A stretch of 39,449 nucleotides of DNA from Treponema sp. (GCA_031258305.1 JAIRNA010000081.1:1-39449); one strand, 5' to 3'. Positions 7,575 to 16,842 are shown, numbered from the stretch's first letter. Notes: generated by a model from the letters alone, not told the origin. A program made the numbers and translations.

Positions 7575-9062
7575 TTAATCAGCCCAGTTCCGACTCCGCT
7601 CGACGGCTTTGTGCCAGCCGGCAAGCAGGGACGCCCGCTTTTCCGAAGACATATTCGGCGAAAATTTCATGCCGCTTTTCCATAAGGAGCGAATCTCATC
7701 AACCCCTGACCAGAAACCTTCGGTTATACCGGCGAGGTACGCCGCGCCAAGCGCCGTTGTCTCCCGAATAACAGGCCGGTTGATGACCGTTCCCATAACA
7801 TCGGCTTGAAACTGCATGAGGAAGCCGTCTCCGCTCGCTCCGCCGTCAACCTTCAGCTCAACAGTCTGCGAATTCGTATCTTTTTCCATTGCTTTAAGCA
7901 AATCATAACACTGATAGGCGATGGATTCTTCAGCCGCACGGATAAGGTGGCTGCTTTTGGTACCGCGGGTTATACCCACTATCGCCCCACGCGCATACAT
8001 ATCCCAATACGGCGCGCCCAAACCGGTAAAAGCAGGTACCAGATAGACGCCGCCCGTATCCGGAGTCTTACCCGCGTAATAGGCCGCGTCTCCCGCCTCG
8101 TCTATGAGCCGCAATTCGTCCCGTAACCACTGCATCACCGCGCCTCCGACAAAGACGCTCCCTTCAAGCGCGTACTGCACGCTGCCGTCAAGACTCGCCG
8201 CTATGGTCGTGAGCAGGCCGTTTCCGCTTTCAAAAGCAGAGTTCCCCGTGTTCATCAGGAGGAAACAGCCCGTGCCATAGGTGTTTTTCGCCTCGCCCTT
8301 CCCAAAACAACACTGCCCAAAGAGGCTTGCCTGCTGGTCGCCTGCGGCCCCGCTTATAGGGACAGACACGCCTTGAATGTTCATTTTTCCGTAAGCGCAC
8401 GCGGACGGACGCGCTTCCGGGAGACAGGCGCGGGGAATGTCAAGCGCCTCCAAGAGGGTTTCGTCCCAGTCGAGTTTGTGAATGTCGAAGAGCATGGTTC
8501 TGCTTGCATTGGAATAATCGGTCGCGTGAACCGCGCCGCCGGTGAGCTTCCATACGAGCCACGTATCAACGGTACCGAAAAGCACGTCCCCTTGCCTTGC
8601 CTTTTCCCGCGCTCCTTCAACGGTATCCAAAATCCACTTGATTTTTGTCGCGGAAAAATAGGCGTCCGGCACCAAACCCGTCGTCTTTTTTATATAACTA
8701 TCGAGTCCCTTTTTCACCAAATCGTCAACGATACTCGCCGTACGCCTACATTGCCACACGATGGCGTTGTAAATGGGTCTACCGGTACGCCTGTCCCAGA
8801 GAATAGTGGTTTCCCGCTGATTCGTGATGCCCACGGCCGCAATGTCGTGGGGGGAAATGTCGTACTTGGCGAGCAGTTCCATCATCGCGCCGTATTGAGA
8901 TGAGTAGATTTCCATAGGATCATGCTCAACCCAGCCTTCTTTTGGGTAGATTTGCGAGAATTCCCGCTGTTCCATACCGGCGATGTTCTGTTCTCCGTCA
9001 AACAGTATGGCCCGTGAGCTGGTCGTTCCCTGGTCTAACGCAAGAATGTATTTCTCTTTCAT
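7575..9062 (-). CDS. glpK: Glycerol kinase
   Basis: Phosphorylates glycerol to glycerol 3-phosphate using ATP, feeding glycolysis and lipid synthesis. The 495 residues match the usual GlpK length. It opens with the FGGY-family phosphate-binding segment [15 protein letters not shown]. Family motifs follow in order: GITNQRETT, the [10 protein letters not shown] segment, the nucleotide-binding [23 protein letters not shown], and the C-terminal [18 protein letters not shown] plain GGAAAAATT stretch precedes the ATG. No glycerol facilitator (glpF) or glycerol-3-phosphate dehydrogenase is adjacent. The next gene upstream on the same strand is a methyltransferase 54 bases away. Confidence 0.97.
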   Translation of the reverse strand: MKEKYILALDQGTTSSRAILFDGEQNIAGMEQREFSQIYPKEGWVEHDPMEIYSSQYGAMMELLAKYDISPHDIAAVGITNQRETTILWDRRTGRPIYNAIVWQCRRTASIVDDLVKKGLDSYIKKTTGLVPDAYFSATKIKWILDTVEGAREKARQGDVLFGTVDTWLVWKLTGGAVHATDYSNASRTMLFDIHKLDWDETLLEALDIPRACLPEARPSACAYGKMNIQGVSVPISGAAGDQQASLFGQCCFGKGEAKNTYGTGCFLLMNTGNSAFESGNGLLTTIAASLDGSVQYALEGSVFVGGAVMQWLRDELRLIDEAGDAAYYAGKTPDTGGVYLVPAFTGLGAPYWDMYARGAIVGITRGTKSSHLIRAAEESIAYQCYDLLKAMEKDTNSQTVELKVDGGASGDGFLMQFQADVMGTVINRPVIRETTALGAAYLAGITEGFWSGVDEIRSLWKSGMKFSPNMSSEKRASLLAGWHKAVERSRNWAD

Positions 9063-9116
9063 AATTTTTCCTTTTTATACGTGAGTATGTGATAAGGAGA
9101 ACCAACTCCTCCTTCC

Positions 9117-9884
9117 TTACAGCTCGAATATTTCATGCATCAACAGAGTCGCGGCTTGCGCCGCATTGAGGCTCTCTATGTTGCCTGTCCCGGGTGCGCG
9201 GACGAGGTAATGACACTCCTGTTTCACTTTCGGCGGTAATCCAGTTTCCTCGTTGCCAATAACTACGGCCAAGCCCCGCCTTGCTTGCATTCTCTTTTCC
9301 AGCATAATGGTAGACATATCGCGGATACGCCAGCGTCCACGCGGGTCAGCGCCTATGGTAATGAGTTTTTTGGAAGCATCCTTCAGGAATGTAACGGTGT
9401 CTGACACCCTTTTGACCGTAACATATTCCATACCGCCTTGGGCCACGCGGTAAGCGGCGGTTGTCAGACAGGCTTCGGAATCTGTGTCCCCCATCACCAC
9501 TCTGCGGACCCCAAAAAACGCGGCTGACCGCACCATTGCACCGAAGTTATGGGTATTGCCGACAAGATGTAATACGAGTCCGGTTGCGCCTTCTCTTGTC
9601 CATTCCTCAAGATCATTCCGCGTCAGCCTTTCCACTTTGGGCGCTGTAATCATCGCCACAACGCCTTGATGGTGATTACTCTTGCAGATGCGCTCCAATT
9701 CCGCATCATCGCACATCTTATACGGTCTTCTCCGCGCGGCCAAGCTTTTACACACCTTGCTAAAAGACATAAATCGGTCTTCCCGCAAAAAGAGCCTGTT
9801 TATGGTTTCTGGATGAATCTCTCCAACTGCGGAAACAGCGTTAAAACCGCAGACTGCGAGTTCTTCAGTCAATTTGTTCTGCAT
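9117..9884 (-). CDS. SpoU/TrmH-family RNA 2'-O-methyltransferase
   Basis: Predicted to methylate a ribose 2'-OH in rRNA or tRNA using S-adenosylmethionine. The 255 residues comprise a substrate-binding N-terminal part and a SPOUT knot domain with all three motifs. Motif 1 is NTHNFGAMVRSAAFFGV, motif 2 is VVIGNEETGLP, and motif 3 is NIESLNAAQAATLLMHE. The overall layout resembles the TrmH/RlmB group; the exact target cannot be told. The dispersed palindrome GGTGTCTGACACC lies inside the gene at 9396-9408 and encodes the residues around RVSDTV. No Shine-Dalgarno site precedes the ATG. A promoter-like pair (TTGTAT, 16 bases, TAAAAT) ends 6 bases before the start, so the message may be leaderless. 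Confidence 0.9.
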   Translation of the reverse strand: MQNKLTEELAVCGFNAVSAVGEIHPETINRLFLREDRFMSFSKVCKSLAARRRPYKMCDDAELERICKSNHHQGVVAMITAPKVERLTRNDLEEWTREGATGLVLHLVGNTHNFGAMVRSAAFFGVRRVVMGDTDSEACLTTAAYRVAQGGMEYVTVKRVSDTVTFLKDASKKLITIGADPRGRWRIRDMSTIMLEKRMQARRGLAVVIGNEETGLPPKVKQECHYLVRAPGTGNIESLNAAQAATLLMHEIFEL

Positions 9885-9890
9885 ATTTCT

Positions 9891-9918
9891 ATTTTAACAG
9901 GAATATGAAAAAATACAA
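9891..9918 (-). promoter_or_regulatory. Promoter abutting the methyltransferase start
   Basis: Minus-strand TTGTAT (plus 9913-9918) and TAAAAT (plus 9891-9896), spacer 16, ending 6 bases before the ATG at 9884. Transcription would begin at or next to the start codon. Confidence 0.6.
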
Positions 9919-9966
9919 GTACAAATAATCATTGACGGGAGAGCAATTTCTATGATACCTTAAAGC

Positions 9967-12033
9967 ATGAAATTTACCAACGGCTATTGGCTTACAAGAG
10001 ACGGCGTGGAGCCGCATTACGCGGCGCAGGCAATAGAGAGCGAGCGGCAAAAGAGGGAACTGGTTGTTTACGCGCCCGACCGCATCGTCAGAACCAGGGG
10101 AGATACGCTCGGTACGCCTTTGCTGACTATCCGGTATGCTAGTCCCCTAGAGAACGTACTTAAAGTACGTATAACCCATTTTGAAGGCGGAATACCCCCG
10201 CGCCCCAATTTCAGTATTTCTGATGAAACGGACTTTACGCCGGACATACGTATCGTTGACCAGGGCGCAACGTTCCGTACAGGCGACCTTTCGGTGTTTA
10301 TCGAACACAGCCTATCTGAAAGACACGCCGAAAGATGGCGCAATTCCTTCTTTGGAAAAGACAGACTCCTCACTAAAAACGAGGCTAAATCAACAGGATA
10401 TATGCTTGTCACCGAAGGCGGCAAGCTAAAAAAATTCATCAAGGAAGAACTCTCCCTTGGAGTCGGCGAATGTGTGTACGGTCTGGGGGAAAGGTTCGGC
10501 CCACTCGTGAAAAACGGGCAGACCATTGACATATGGAACGCAGACGGCGGAACAGCCAGCGAGCAGGCTTACAAAAACATCCCTTTCTATGTGTCCAATA
10601 GGGGCTACGGTGTATTTGTGAATGACGCAGGAAAGGTCTCTTTTGAAATCGCCAGTGAAAAGACCTCACGGGTTCAATTTTCTGTGAGCGGAGAAGTTCT
10701 AGAGTATTTTATTATTTATGGACCGTCGCCCAAGAAAGTGATAGAACGCTATACAGCGCTGACCGGTAGACCGGCCCTGCCGCCGATATGGACATTCGGA
10801 CTATGGCTCTCCACATCATTTACCACTTCCTATGATGAAAAAACCGTTATGTCCTTCATTGATGGTATGCTTGAGCGGAACATTCCACTTTCTGTGTTTC
10901 ATTTTGACTGTTTTTGGATGAAAGGCTTCAATTGGTGCGACTTCACCTGGGACAAGGCTGTTTTCCCGGACCCGGCAGGAATACTTTCGCGGATAAAGGC
11001 AAAGGGCGTCAAAATCTGCGTATGGATAAACCCTTATATAGCCCAGCGATCCCCGCTCTTCGGTGAAGGCAGGCGCAATGGGTACTTCATCAAGAACCCG
11101 GATGGCTCGGTGTTTCAAACCGACCAATGGCAGGCGGGTATGGCTATTGTTGACTTCACCAATCCATCCGCTGTTTTGTGGTACACAGATCTTTTGTCAA
11201 AACTACTCGACATAGGTGTCGATTGCTTCAAGACCGACTTCGGCGAGCGTATACCGACATCGGCGGTGTATTTTGACGGAGGGGACCCGGAACGGTGTCA
11301 TAATTACTATGCTTTTCTTTACAACAAGGCGGTTTTTGAATTACTTGAAAGGAAAAAAGGCAGAGGACAAGCCTGCGTATTCGCCCGTTCCGCGACTGCC
11401 GGTGGGCAGCGGTTTCCGGTTCACTGGGGCGGAGACTGCGAATCCACCTTCGAGGCAATGGCCGAAACCCTCCGCGGAGGACTGTCTTTGGGATTATGCG
11501 GCTTCGGATTCTGGAGCCATGACATCGGCGGCTTTGAAGGCACACCGGATCCGAACCTTTTCAAACGGTGGCTTGCCTTTGGTCTTTTGTCTTCACATTC
11601 ACGGCTCCATGGGAGCAATTCATACCGCGTTCCTTGGAACATTGATGCAGAATCCACTGATGTTTGCCGTTTCTTCACCGAACTCAAGGCATCTATTCTG
11701 CCCTACTTGATCGAGACCGCCAAAGAAGCCCACGAAAAAGGTATTCCCATGTTACGCGCTATGTTCTTGGAATTCCCTGAGGACCCGGCCTGCGCCTATC
11801 TCGATCGCCAATATATGCTCGGATCCGACCTGCTCGTCGCGCCGGTGTTTAGCGCAGACGGAACGGTTTCTTACTATCTGCCAGATGGAAAATGGAGGAA
11901 CTTCTTTTCCGGCGAAAAGACCGAAGATCCCGGATGGAGAACGGAATGTCATGGGTACAAGAGTCTCCCCTTATGGGTCAGAGACGATACGGTTGCTCAC
12001 CATATCAGACATCCATGTTTGATACGCGGATAA
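9967..12033 (+). CDS. GH31 alpha-xylosidase (YicI-like)
   Basis: Retaining glycoside hydrolase that removes alpha-linked xylose (or glucose) from oligosaccharides. It follows E. coli YicI closely from the first residues (MKFTNGYWL against MKISDGNWL) to the end, although at 688 residues it is shorter than YicI. Key segments: the VYGLGERFGPLVKNGQ loop, the barrel strand FDCFWMKGFNWCDF, the nucleophile D424 in CFKTDFGERIP, the acid/base D490 in VHWGGDC, and GLLSSHSRLHGS. The FWMKGF and RLHGS segments favour alpha-xylosidase over alpha-glucosidase. There is no signal peptide, so it acts in the cytoplasm. It is divergent from the methyltransferase and convergent with a beta-mannosidase, suggesting plant-polysaccharide use. 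The start has no close Shine-Dalgarno site. Confidence 0.92.
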   Translation: MKFTNGYWLTRDGVEPHYAAQAIESERQKRELVVYAPDRIVRTRGDTLGTPLLTIRYASPLENVLKVRITHFEGGIPPRPNFSISDETDFTPDIRIVDQGATFRTGDLSVFIEHSLSERHAERWRNSFFGKDRLLTKNEAKSTGYMLVTEGGKLKKFIKEELSLGVGECVYGLGERFGPLVKNGQTIDIWNADGGTASEQAYKNIPFYVSNRGYGVFVNDAGKVSFEIASEKTSRVQFSVSGEVLEYFIIYGPSPKKVIERYTALTGRPALPPIWTFGLWLSTSFTTSYDEKTVMSFIDGMLERNIPLSVFHFDCFWMKGFNWCDFTWDKAVFPDPAGILSRIKAKGVKICVWINPYIAQRSPLFGEGRRNGYFIKNPDGSVFQTDQWQAGMAIVDFTNPSAVLWYTDLLSKLLDIGVDCFKTDFGERIPTSAVYFDGGDPERCHNYYAFLYNKAVFELLERKKGRGQACVFARSATAGGQRFPVHWGGDCESTFEAMAETLRGGLSLGLCGFGFWSHDIGGFEGTPDPNLFKRWLAFGLLSSHSRLHGSNSYRVPWNIDAESTDVCRFFTELKASILPYLIETAKEAHEKGIPMLRAMFLEFPEDPACAYLDRQYMLGSDLLVAPVFSADGTVSYYLPDGKWRNFFSGEKTEDPGWRTECHGYKSLPLWVRDDTVAHHIRHPCLIRG

Positions 12034-12165
12034 TTTCACAGATGACGCGGAATCTTAAAAAGAGTCTGTGTTCCTCTGTATAGGGTATTCTCGGTGATTC
12101 ATAAAAGCCATTCCGATGACACCGAACCATCGTCTCTTTGCCACTCATTCAGACAATACTGCATC
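12034..12165. other. Short intergenic region between convergent glycosidase genes
   Basis: Contains a degenerate copy of the CACAGATGACGCGGA element found in the repeat at 7519. No clear terminator hairpin is visible. Confidence 0.4.
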
Positions 12166-14667
12166 TTACTTTATATCAAACACGCTTCGCAACTGTATCT
12201 TTTCATAACCGCCGCTCAGAATTTTTACCTTTTTCTCGCCCGCGTTCATATCAAAATAATTGTCCTCAAGAAATACATCTGTACCTTGAATCTCAACGCT
12301 TTTGGCAAAAGTTCCGGCTTTGACCGTGATGGTATCCTCGTCGACTCGATAACTCAGTCGCGGGTCCATAAAATGGAAATGTTTCGGTGCACAGAAGAGA
12401 ACGGTACCTTCCGAAATTGTTTCTCCATCCTTGATGAGATGAAAACTCACATACTCATCGTAAATGTTGAGATTTGACACGTTAATCTCTTCAAGCCAAA
12501 GCGAATACAGCGCCGGTACGGTGACGAAGTTGGAATTTTCTCTCAGTATCTCGGCGTTTTTATCCCGAATCTCCCATCCGACCAGGGCGCTCATCTCATA
12601 GCGGGTTTCATTTGATATACAAAGTCGGAAGCTTCTCTTGATTGCCGCCTTTTTCTGAGGTTGAGCGTTGACATTGGGCTCTTGGGTTTCTGTACTGTTC
12701 TCTTCGCATGACAACAAAAGCGGGGCAAAAAAACGTTTTGCGAAGTAGTGAAGCGCCTTCCACCTCCCGAAATAGTCTATGGACGACCAAGATGCCGCAG
12801 GCCAACAGTCGTTTAACTGCCAATAGAGCGCCCCCATGCATCTGCCACGATTGCGCCTGAAATGCTCCACCCCGTATTTGACGGCCTCCGCTTGCAAGAG
12901 CTGTGATGCGTAAATGAAGGCGTTAAAATCACTTGGATAAAGAAAGGTCTGAGAAAGGTACATCATGATTTTTCCGTTTGCCGCGTTATTACGCTGGTGC
13001 CTTTCCATAATATAAGAAAACGGGTTACGGTCTTGGGGAAGCGTAAAGGCTTCCACAGTTTTGAGACAGGGGAAAGATTGAAAGCCAAATTCAGACGTGA
13101 AGCGAAAATAGTGATTGCGGTAATCCGAAAACGGCTTGTTCCCATGCCACACATCCCAATAATGCGCGTCTCCGCGGTTCTCATCCTGTGGATGGTCAAA
13201 ACTCCCACCTGAAGAAGGGCTTGAGGACCAATAAAAAGTCGACGGGTCGTATTTTTTGACAATATTTGGGATAATGTACTCAAAAATCTTTGTATAATCG
13301 GCTTTTTGTTTGAGATTTGCCCATATCCCATGCGCCAAGAAGCCCTCAAGCTCGTTGTTACCGCACCATAACCCGAGACAGGCGTGGTGGCGGATACGTC
13401 TGATATTGTCCGACAGTTCTCGACTGAGATTTTCCTCGAATGTATCACTAAGCTCATAAGCGGCGCACGCGAACATAAAATCCTGCCACACGATAAGCCC
13501 AAGTTCGTCACATATGTCATAGAAGAAGTCGTCAGGGTAATATCCGCCGCCCCATACTCGTACCATATTGAAGTTTGCCGCGGCGCATTGCTCAAGCAGA
13601 ACGCGGACGCTTTCAGCGGTAACGCGGCTCAAGATATTGTCTTGGGGAATGTAATCCGCGCCCATCGCGAAGATGCGGACGCCATTCACCTCAAAGGCGA
13701 AACGCTCTCCCCATTCATCGTTTTCACGGCTCACCGTGAGCGTCCGTAAACCGATACGCCCTTCCCATATCGAGGCATTTACGTCAGAAGACAGCAAGGC
13801 AACATTCACCGAGTAGAGAGGCTGGGGACCATAGCCATTGGGATACCACAGTTCCGGACTTTCAATGGAGATTGTTTGAGGCGAATCCGCATAGATGGTC
13901 TTCCCCTCATTTTCGCCGTTCGGCGCGCTGATGGTTACTTTGTAGGGGTATTTTAAACTGTCCTGTCCGCCATCAATTTCTATGTTGATATGCAAGTCAA
14001 CGATGGGCATTTCCTGTTTGCATTTTCCATCTTCCCTTTTGTCTCTTTCACGGTGAGTTTGGGTGATAAAAACATCCGTGATGCGGGCTGTTTCAATACC
14101 GATAAGCTCTATGTTTCGCCAAACGCCCGCGTCCGGGAGACGAGGACCCCAGTCCCATCCGAACATACAGTGGGCTTTCCGTAGTTGAGGAAACCCATCG
14201 AGACATTCCTCGGCTCCTTCGGTTCTGGTTTTTTGAAACGCATCCCTCACAAATTTATTAGGCGAATGAAACACAATCTTAAGCAAATTCTCACCGTCTT
14301 TCAAAGTTTTTAAAAAAGGCAGAACGTCAAACTCCCAAACGCGGTGCATATTGTTTGCCTTGCCAAGCAATTCACCGTTGAGGAATACATCGGCAAGAGT
14401 ATCCAGACCTTCACACCGCAGGAGGACTCTGCGGCACCCGAAAAGCACTGCATCCGCGGTGAAGTAACATGTGTAAACCCAATCGTTTTCCATAAGCGCG
14501 AAAGCCGCGTCCTCGTTATCCCGCCAAAACGGATCTTGCATCTTCTTATTTGCCAGCAAATCGGCATATATGGACCCAGGGACACACGCGGGTATTTCCT
14601 CTTCATCCGCATCGTTTCGTAGCCGCCATTCGCTGGTGGCGGCTGTAGTAAGTTTTTGTTTTATCAA
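12166..14667 (-). CDS. GH2 beta-mannosidase
   Basis: Cytoplasmic exo-enzyme releasing mannose from beta-1,4-mannooligosaccharides. The 833 residues have the GH2 layout: a jelly-roll N-terminal domain (VPGSIYADLL, CEGLDTLADVFLNG, the FGWDWGPRLPDAG signature of beta-mannosidases), an immunoglobulin-like domain with PELWYPNGYG, then the barrel. The acid/base is E439 in LWCGNNELEG and the nucleophile is E526 in FTSEFGFQSFP. A further typical segment is GALYWQLNDCWPAASW. A C-terminal beta domain completes the protein. The start is a TTG preceded by AGGAG at a good spacing. It lies 92 bases downstream of serS on the same strand, and faces the GH31 gene tail to tail. Confidence 0.93.
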   Translation of the reverse strand: MIKQKLTTAATSEWRLRNDADEEEIPACVPGSIYADLLANKKMQDPFWRDNEDAAFALMENDWVYTCYFTADAVLFGCRRVLLRCEGLDTLADVFLNGELLGKANNMHRVWEFDVLPFLKTLKDGENLLKIVFHSPNKFVRDAFQKTRTEGAEECLDGFPQLRKAHCMFGWDWGPRLPDAGVWRNIELIGIETARITDVFITQTHRERDKREDGKCKQEMPIVDLHINIEIDGGQDSLKYPYKVTISAPNGENEGKTIYADSPQTISIESPELWYPNGYGPQPLYSVNVALLSSDVNASIWEGRIGLRTLTVSRENDEWGERFAFEVNGVRIFAMGADYIPQDNILSRVTAESVRVLLEQCAAANFNMVRVWGGGYYPDDFFYDICDELGLIVWQDFMFACAAYELSDTFEENLSRELSDNIRRIRHHACLGLWCGNNELEGFLAHGIWANLKQKADYTKIFEYIIPNIVKKYDPSTFYWSSSPSSGGSFDHPQDENRGDAHYWDVWHGNKPFSDYRNHYFRFTSEFGFQSFPCLKTVEAFTLPQDRNPFSYIMERHQRNNAANGKIMMYLSQTFLYPSDFNAFIYASQLLQAEAVKYGVEHFRRNRGRCMGALYWQLNDCWPAASWSSIDYFGRWKALHYFAKRFFAPLLLSCEENSTETQEPNVNAQPQKKAAIKRSFRLCISNETRYEMSALVGWEIRDKNAEILRENSNFVTVPALYSLWLEEINVSNLNIYDEYVSFHLIKDGETISEGTVLFCAPKHFHFMDPRLSYRVDEDTITVKAGTFAKSVEIQGTDVFLEDNYFDMNAGEKKVKILSGGYEKIQLRSVFDIK

Positions 14668-14759
14668 AAGATTCTCCTTTCTCTATTAAAGGAATATGGA
14701 ATTGGTTTTTTGTTACCGAATTTTGCGTAAAATTACAAGTTTCTTTGTGGATAATGGCT

Positions 14760-16091
14760 CTATTCTCTCCTCTTAATCCTTTCAAACCCGCAATACGGAA
14801 CCAGAACTTTTGGCAGAATCACCGAACTGTCGGATTGTTGGAAGTTCTCTAGAATGGCAATGATAGCGCGGGAAACCGCGATAGCAGTGCCGTTCAACAT
14901 ATGGACAAAACGGTTTTTGCCGCCCTCGTCTTTGAATCGGACGTTGAGACGCCGTGCCTGATAATCCGTACAATTGGATGTTGATGTAACTTCTCCCCAG
15001 CTTCCGATCGGTTTCGGAGAATGACGTTCAGCGCCATTCCCCGAAGGCGAACCTTCATAACCGGTTCGCCCCGGCATCCATGCCTCCAGGTCCCATTTGC
15101 GATACGCGGGCGCGCCTAAATCGCCGGTGCATGTGTCAACCACGCGGAACGGTATCTCCAATCCCGAAAAAATCTCTTCTTCAATCGCCCGAAGCTCTTC
15201 GTGGAATTTGTCGGAATCTTCAGGTAGACAGTAGACGAACATTTCTAGTTTAGTGAATTGGTGAACGCGGTAAAGCCCTTTGGAGAATTGCCCTGCCGCG
15301 CCGGCCTCTCGACGGAAACAGTGGGACAAGCCTGCCATTTTCAAGGGTAGTTTATCTTTAGGAAGAATGGTATTGGAATAATATCCGCCCAGGGTGATTT
15401 CAGCGGTTCCGACCAGACAGGCGTCTTCGCCTTCGAGAGTGTAGACATTTGACTCCGTGCCTCGCGGGTTGAAACCTATACCTTCAAGAACACCCTCTTT
15501 GGCAATATCCGGCGTGATAAACGGGGTGAAACCTTTTTTTTGCAAGACATCCAAAGCATAACGCACAAGCCCTAGTTCCAAAAACACGCCCTCATTTTTC
15601 AAGTAGTAAAATTTGACGCCCGAAACCTTTGTTGCTGAATCAAAGTCAATGATGTCGAGTTCTTGTCCAAGTTGCACATGGTCTTTTGGAGTAAAGTCAA
15701 ATTGCCGCGGCTCCCCGACCCGTTTTACCTCAAGGCTATCCTTGTCTTCCTTGCCGACAGGCGCATCAGGATGAGCCATATTCGGAATACGCCGCGCCTC
15801 TGCATCCAAGTCCTTTTCAATCGCGCCGAGTTCCGCCTCCGCTTCCACGATGGCTTCTTTCAGACGTTTCCCTTCCTCAATGAGCGCGGAGCGTTTGTCG
15901 GGATCAAGTTTGCCCTTCATCACTACAGCGTTGGCGTTCCTCTGCTGTTGCAAATTTTGGAGCGCTGTCGTTAGTTCGGTACGTTTGCTGAACAGCGCGG
16001 CAACCGCATCCGCATCTGCTTTCATAAACCTCTCCGCGATGTTCTTCTTCACCGCCGGTAAGTTCTCTACAATAAAATGGTAATCTAACAC
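14760..16091 (-). CDS. serS: Seryl-tRNA synthetase
   Basis: Class II synthetase that charges tRNA-Ser. I place the start at the GTG at 16091, giving 443 residues beginning VLDYHFIVEN. This matches the start of treponemal SerRS proteins, and an AGAGAGG site lies just upstream. A longer open frame to 16178 has no such support. Residues 1 to about 110 form the antiparallel coiled-coil arm that grips the tRNA. The catalytic core then shows motif 2, in the region SHCFRREAGAAG to YRVHQFTKLEMF, and motif 3, MLNGTAIAVSRAIIAILENFQ. All core residues expected of a functional enzyme appear present. Confidence 0.95.
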   Translation of the reverse strand: MLDYHFIVENLPAVKKNIAERFMKADADAVAALFSKRTELTTALQNLQQQRNANAVVMKGKLDPDKRSALIEEGKRLKEAIVEAEAELGAIEKDLDAEARRIPNMAHPDAPVGKEDKDSLEVKRVGEPRQFDFTPKDHVQLGQELDIIDFDSATKVSGVKFYYLKNEGVFLELGLVRYALDVLQKKGFTPFITPDIAKEGVLEGIGFNPRGTESNVYTLEGEDACLVGTAEITLGGYYSNTILPKDKLPLKMAGLSHCFRREAGAAGQFSKGLYRVHQFTKLEMFVYCLPEDSDKFHEELRAIEEEIFSGLEIPFRVVDTCTGDLGAPAYRKWDLEAWMPGRTGYEGSPSGNGAERHSPKPIGSWGEVTSTSNCTDYQARRLNVRFKDEGGKNRFVHMLNGTAIAVSRAIIAILENFQQSDSSVILPKVLVPYCGFERIKRRE

Positions 16092-16309
16092 GATATGCCT
16101 CTCTTCTTGAGATAATAGCATAAAATAAAAGAAGGAACAAGCCGCGTCAGCCGACGCTGTCCCTGTCAGGCGCTCCAACTTTCGTGCGCTTTATGCTTAT
16201 TTTTCATAAAAAACCGCTTGACAATTCTCCATTTTTGAGTAACTATATTTCCATGCGGCAACAAATACACAGAATCCAACAAAACGCGATCTTGCTTATG
16301 GGCAATTTA

Positions 16310-16321
16310 CCCCCCCCCCCC
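16310..16321. repeat. 12-nt poly-C homopolymer
   Basis: Twelve consecutive C. Eighteen bases downstream lies GTACAACCTATAC (16340-16352). A matching arrangement on the opposite strand occurs at 28777-28825, where twelve G are preceded by GTATAGGCTTGTAC. Confidence 0.85.
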
Positions 16322-16414
16322 GTATATATTTTTTAGTTCGTACAACCTATACAAGTCCGCGAACACGCGGAATATTTTCTCAATCCTTCTCAATTAAGGG
16401 AAAAAAGGGAAAAC

Positions 16415-16455
16415 AGCCGTTTCGGCTTCTCATCCCAGAAGCCCGCGGCTTTTTT
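16415..16455 (+). promoter_or_regulatory. Attenuator-like leader with terminator
   Basis: Four pairing segments are visible. Segment 1 AGCCG (16415-16419) pairs with segment 2 CGGCT (16423-16427). Segment 2 GGCTTCT (16424-16430) pairs over 7 bases with segment 3 AGAAGCC (16437-16443). Segment 3 AAGCC (16439-16443) pairs with segment 4 GGCTT (16447-16451), followed by a run of T. The 2:3 and 3:4 folds exclude each other, as in classical attenuators. The short 3:4 stem makes the terminator weak on its own. Confidence 0.45.
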
Positions 16456-16479
16456 ATACTTATTTTACAAGGAGGTTCT

Positions 16480-16584
16480 ATGCCTATCATAGACGGTGGG
16501 CAGTACAGCAGCGGGAGCAGCTTTTTGAAGGAGCCGTGCGCCATACCGTTTAAGAGCGGATTGGTAGTGAAAGAGGCGTCCTAA
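16480..16584 (+). CDS. 34-residue peptide, possible RiPP-like precursor
   Basis: An open frame of 34 codons with one of the best ribosome-binding sites in the window (AAGGAGG, six bases before the ATG). The peptide begins MPIIDGGQYSSGSSFLKEP and continues CAIPFKSGLVVKEAS. It has one cysteine, a Gly/Ser/Tyr-rich first half and no signal peptide. It lies downstream of an attenuator-like leader and about 260 bases upstream of a radical SAM gene in the same direction. Inference: it could be a modified-peptide precursor, a leader peptide, or the 5' remnant of a longer gene. I recognise no family. Confidence 0.5.
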   Translation: MPIIDGGQYSSGSSFLKEPCAIPFKSGLVVKEAS

Positions 16585-16589
16585 TCAAG

Positions 16590-16720
16590 GATGGGTGTGA
16601 AGACACACACGGACTGGGTGTGAGAGCGTGGCGTATGCGAGAGGGTATACGCCGTAACAAAGGCAACTTGCCCGTATGGGCGGTTGAACCGCGTATGTTC
16701 CGGCGGCGTGCCGCCGTGGA
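16590..16720 (+). other. Run of five short inverted repeats
   Basis: Consecutive palindromes separate the peptide from the radical SAM gene: GTGT/ACAC near 16595, GCGTAT/ATACGC around 16630-16652, GCCCGTATGGGC near 16670, CGGTTGAACCG near 16680, and CGGCGGC/GCCGCCG at about 16701-16716. Such density suggests a structured transcript or a nest of repeat elements. Confidence 0.45.
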
Positions 16721-16740
16721 TATAACGGCTGCGGTATGCA

Positions 16741-16804
16741 CAGTATTGCGTACAAGGCGGAAGGTATTCTGTAAAAACAGGCGTTGCCTGCGGGAACCGC
16801 CGCC
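16741..16804 (+). repeat. 64-bp structured direct repeat, copy 1
   Basis: Matches 17771-17834 at 59 of 64 positions. It can fold with an outer GGCGG/CCGCC stem and an inner CAGGC/GCCTG hairpin, or alternatively CTGT/ACAG. It lies 38 bases before the radical SAM start. Read on the minus strand it encodes GGS and FRLVRNT, faintly like the end of an FGE-sulfatase domain. Confidence 0.85.
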
Positions 16805-16842
16805 GAAAAACAAAAGTGGAAGGTTTCGGAGGGTTATGACGA

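Larger units (their letters stand above)
16092..16479. other. Leader region with C-tract and attenuator-like folds
   Basis: 388 bases between serS and a small peptide gene. It contains TTGACA at 16218-16223 with only a poorly spaced TATATT (16244-16249), a 12-C homopolymer at 16310-16321, a GTACAACCTATAC element at 16340-16352, a hairpin TCCGCG/CGCGGA at 16356-16371, and mutually exclusive hairpins ending in a T-run at 16415-16455. Confidence 0.6.

Noticed and set aside
16092-16178. N-terminal extension of SerRS
   Set aside because: The extra 29 residues are not found in SerRS proteins; the GTG at 16091 has a ribosome-binding site and matches the treponemal N-terminus.
16218-16249. Promoter TTGACA/TATATT for the peptide cassette
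   Set aside because: The spacer is 20 bases and the alternatives at 17-18 bases have poor -10 hexamers, so it is not listed as a feature.
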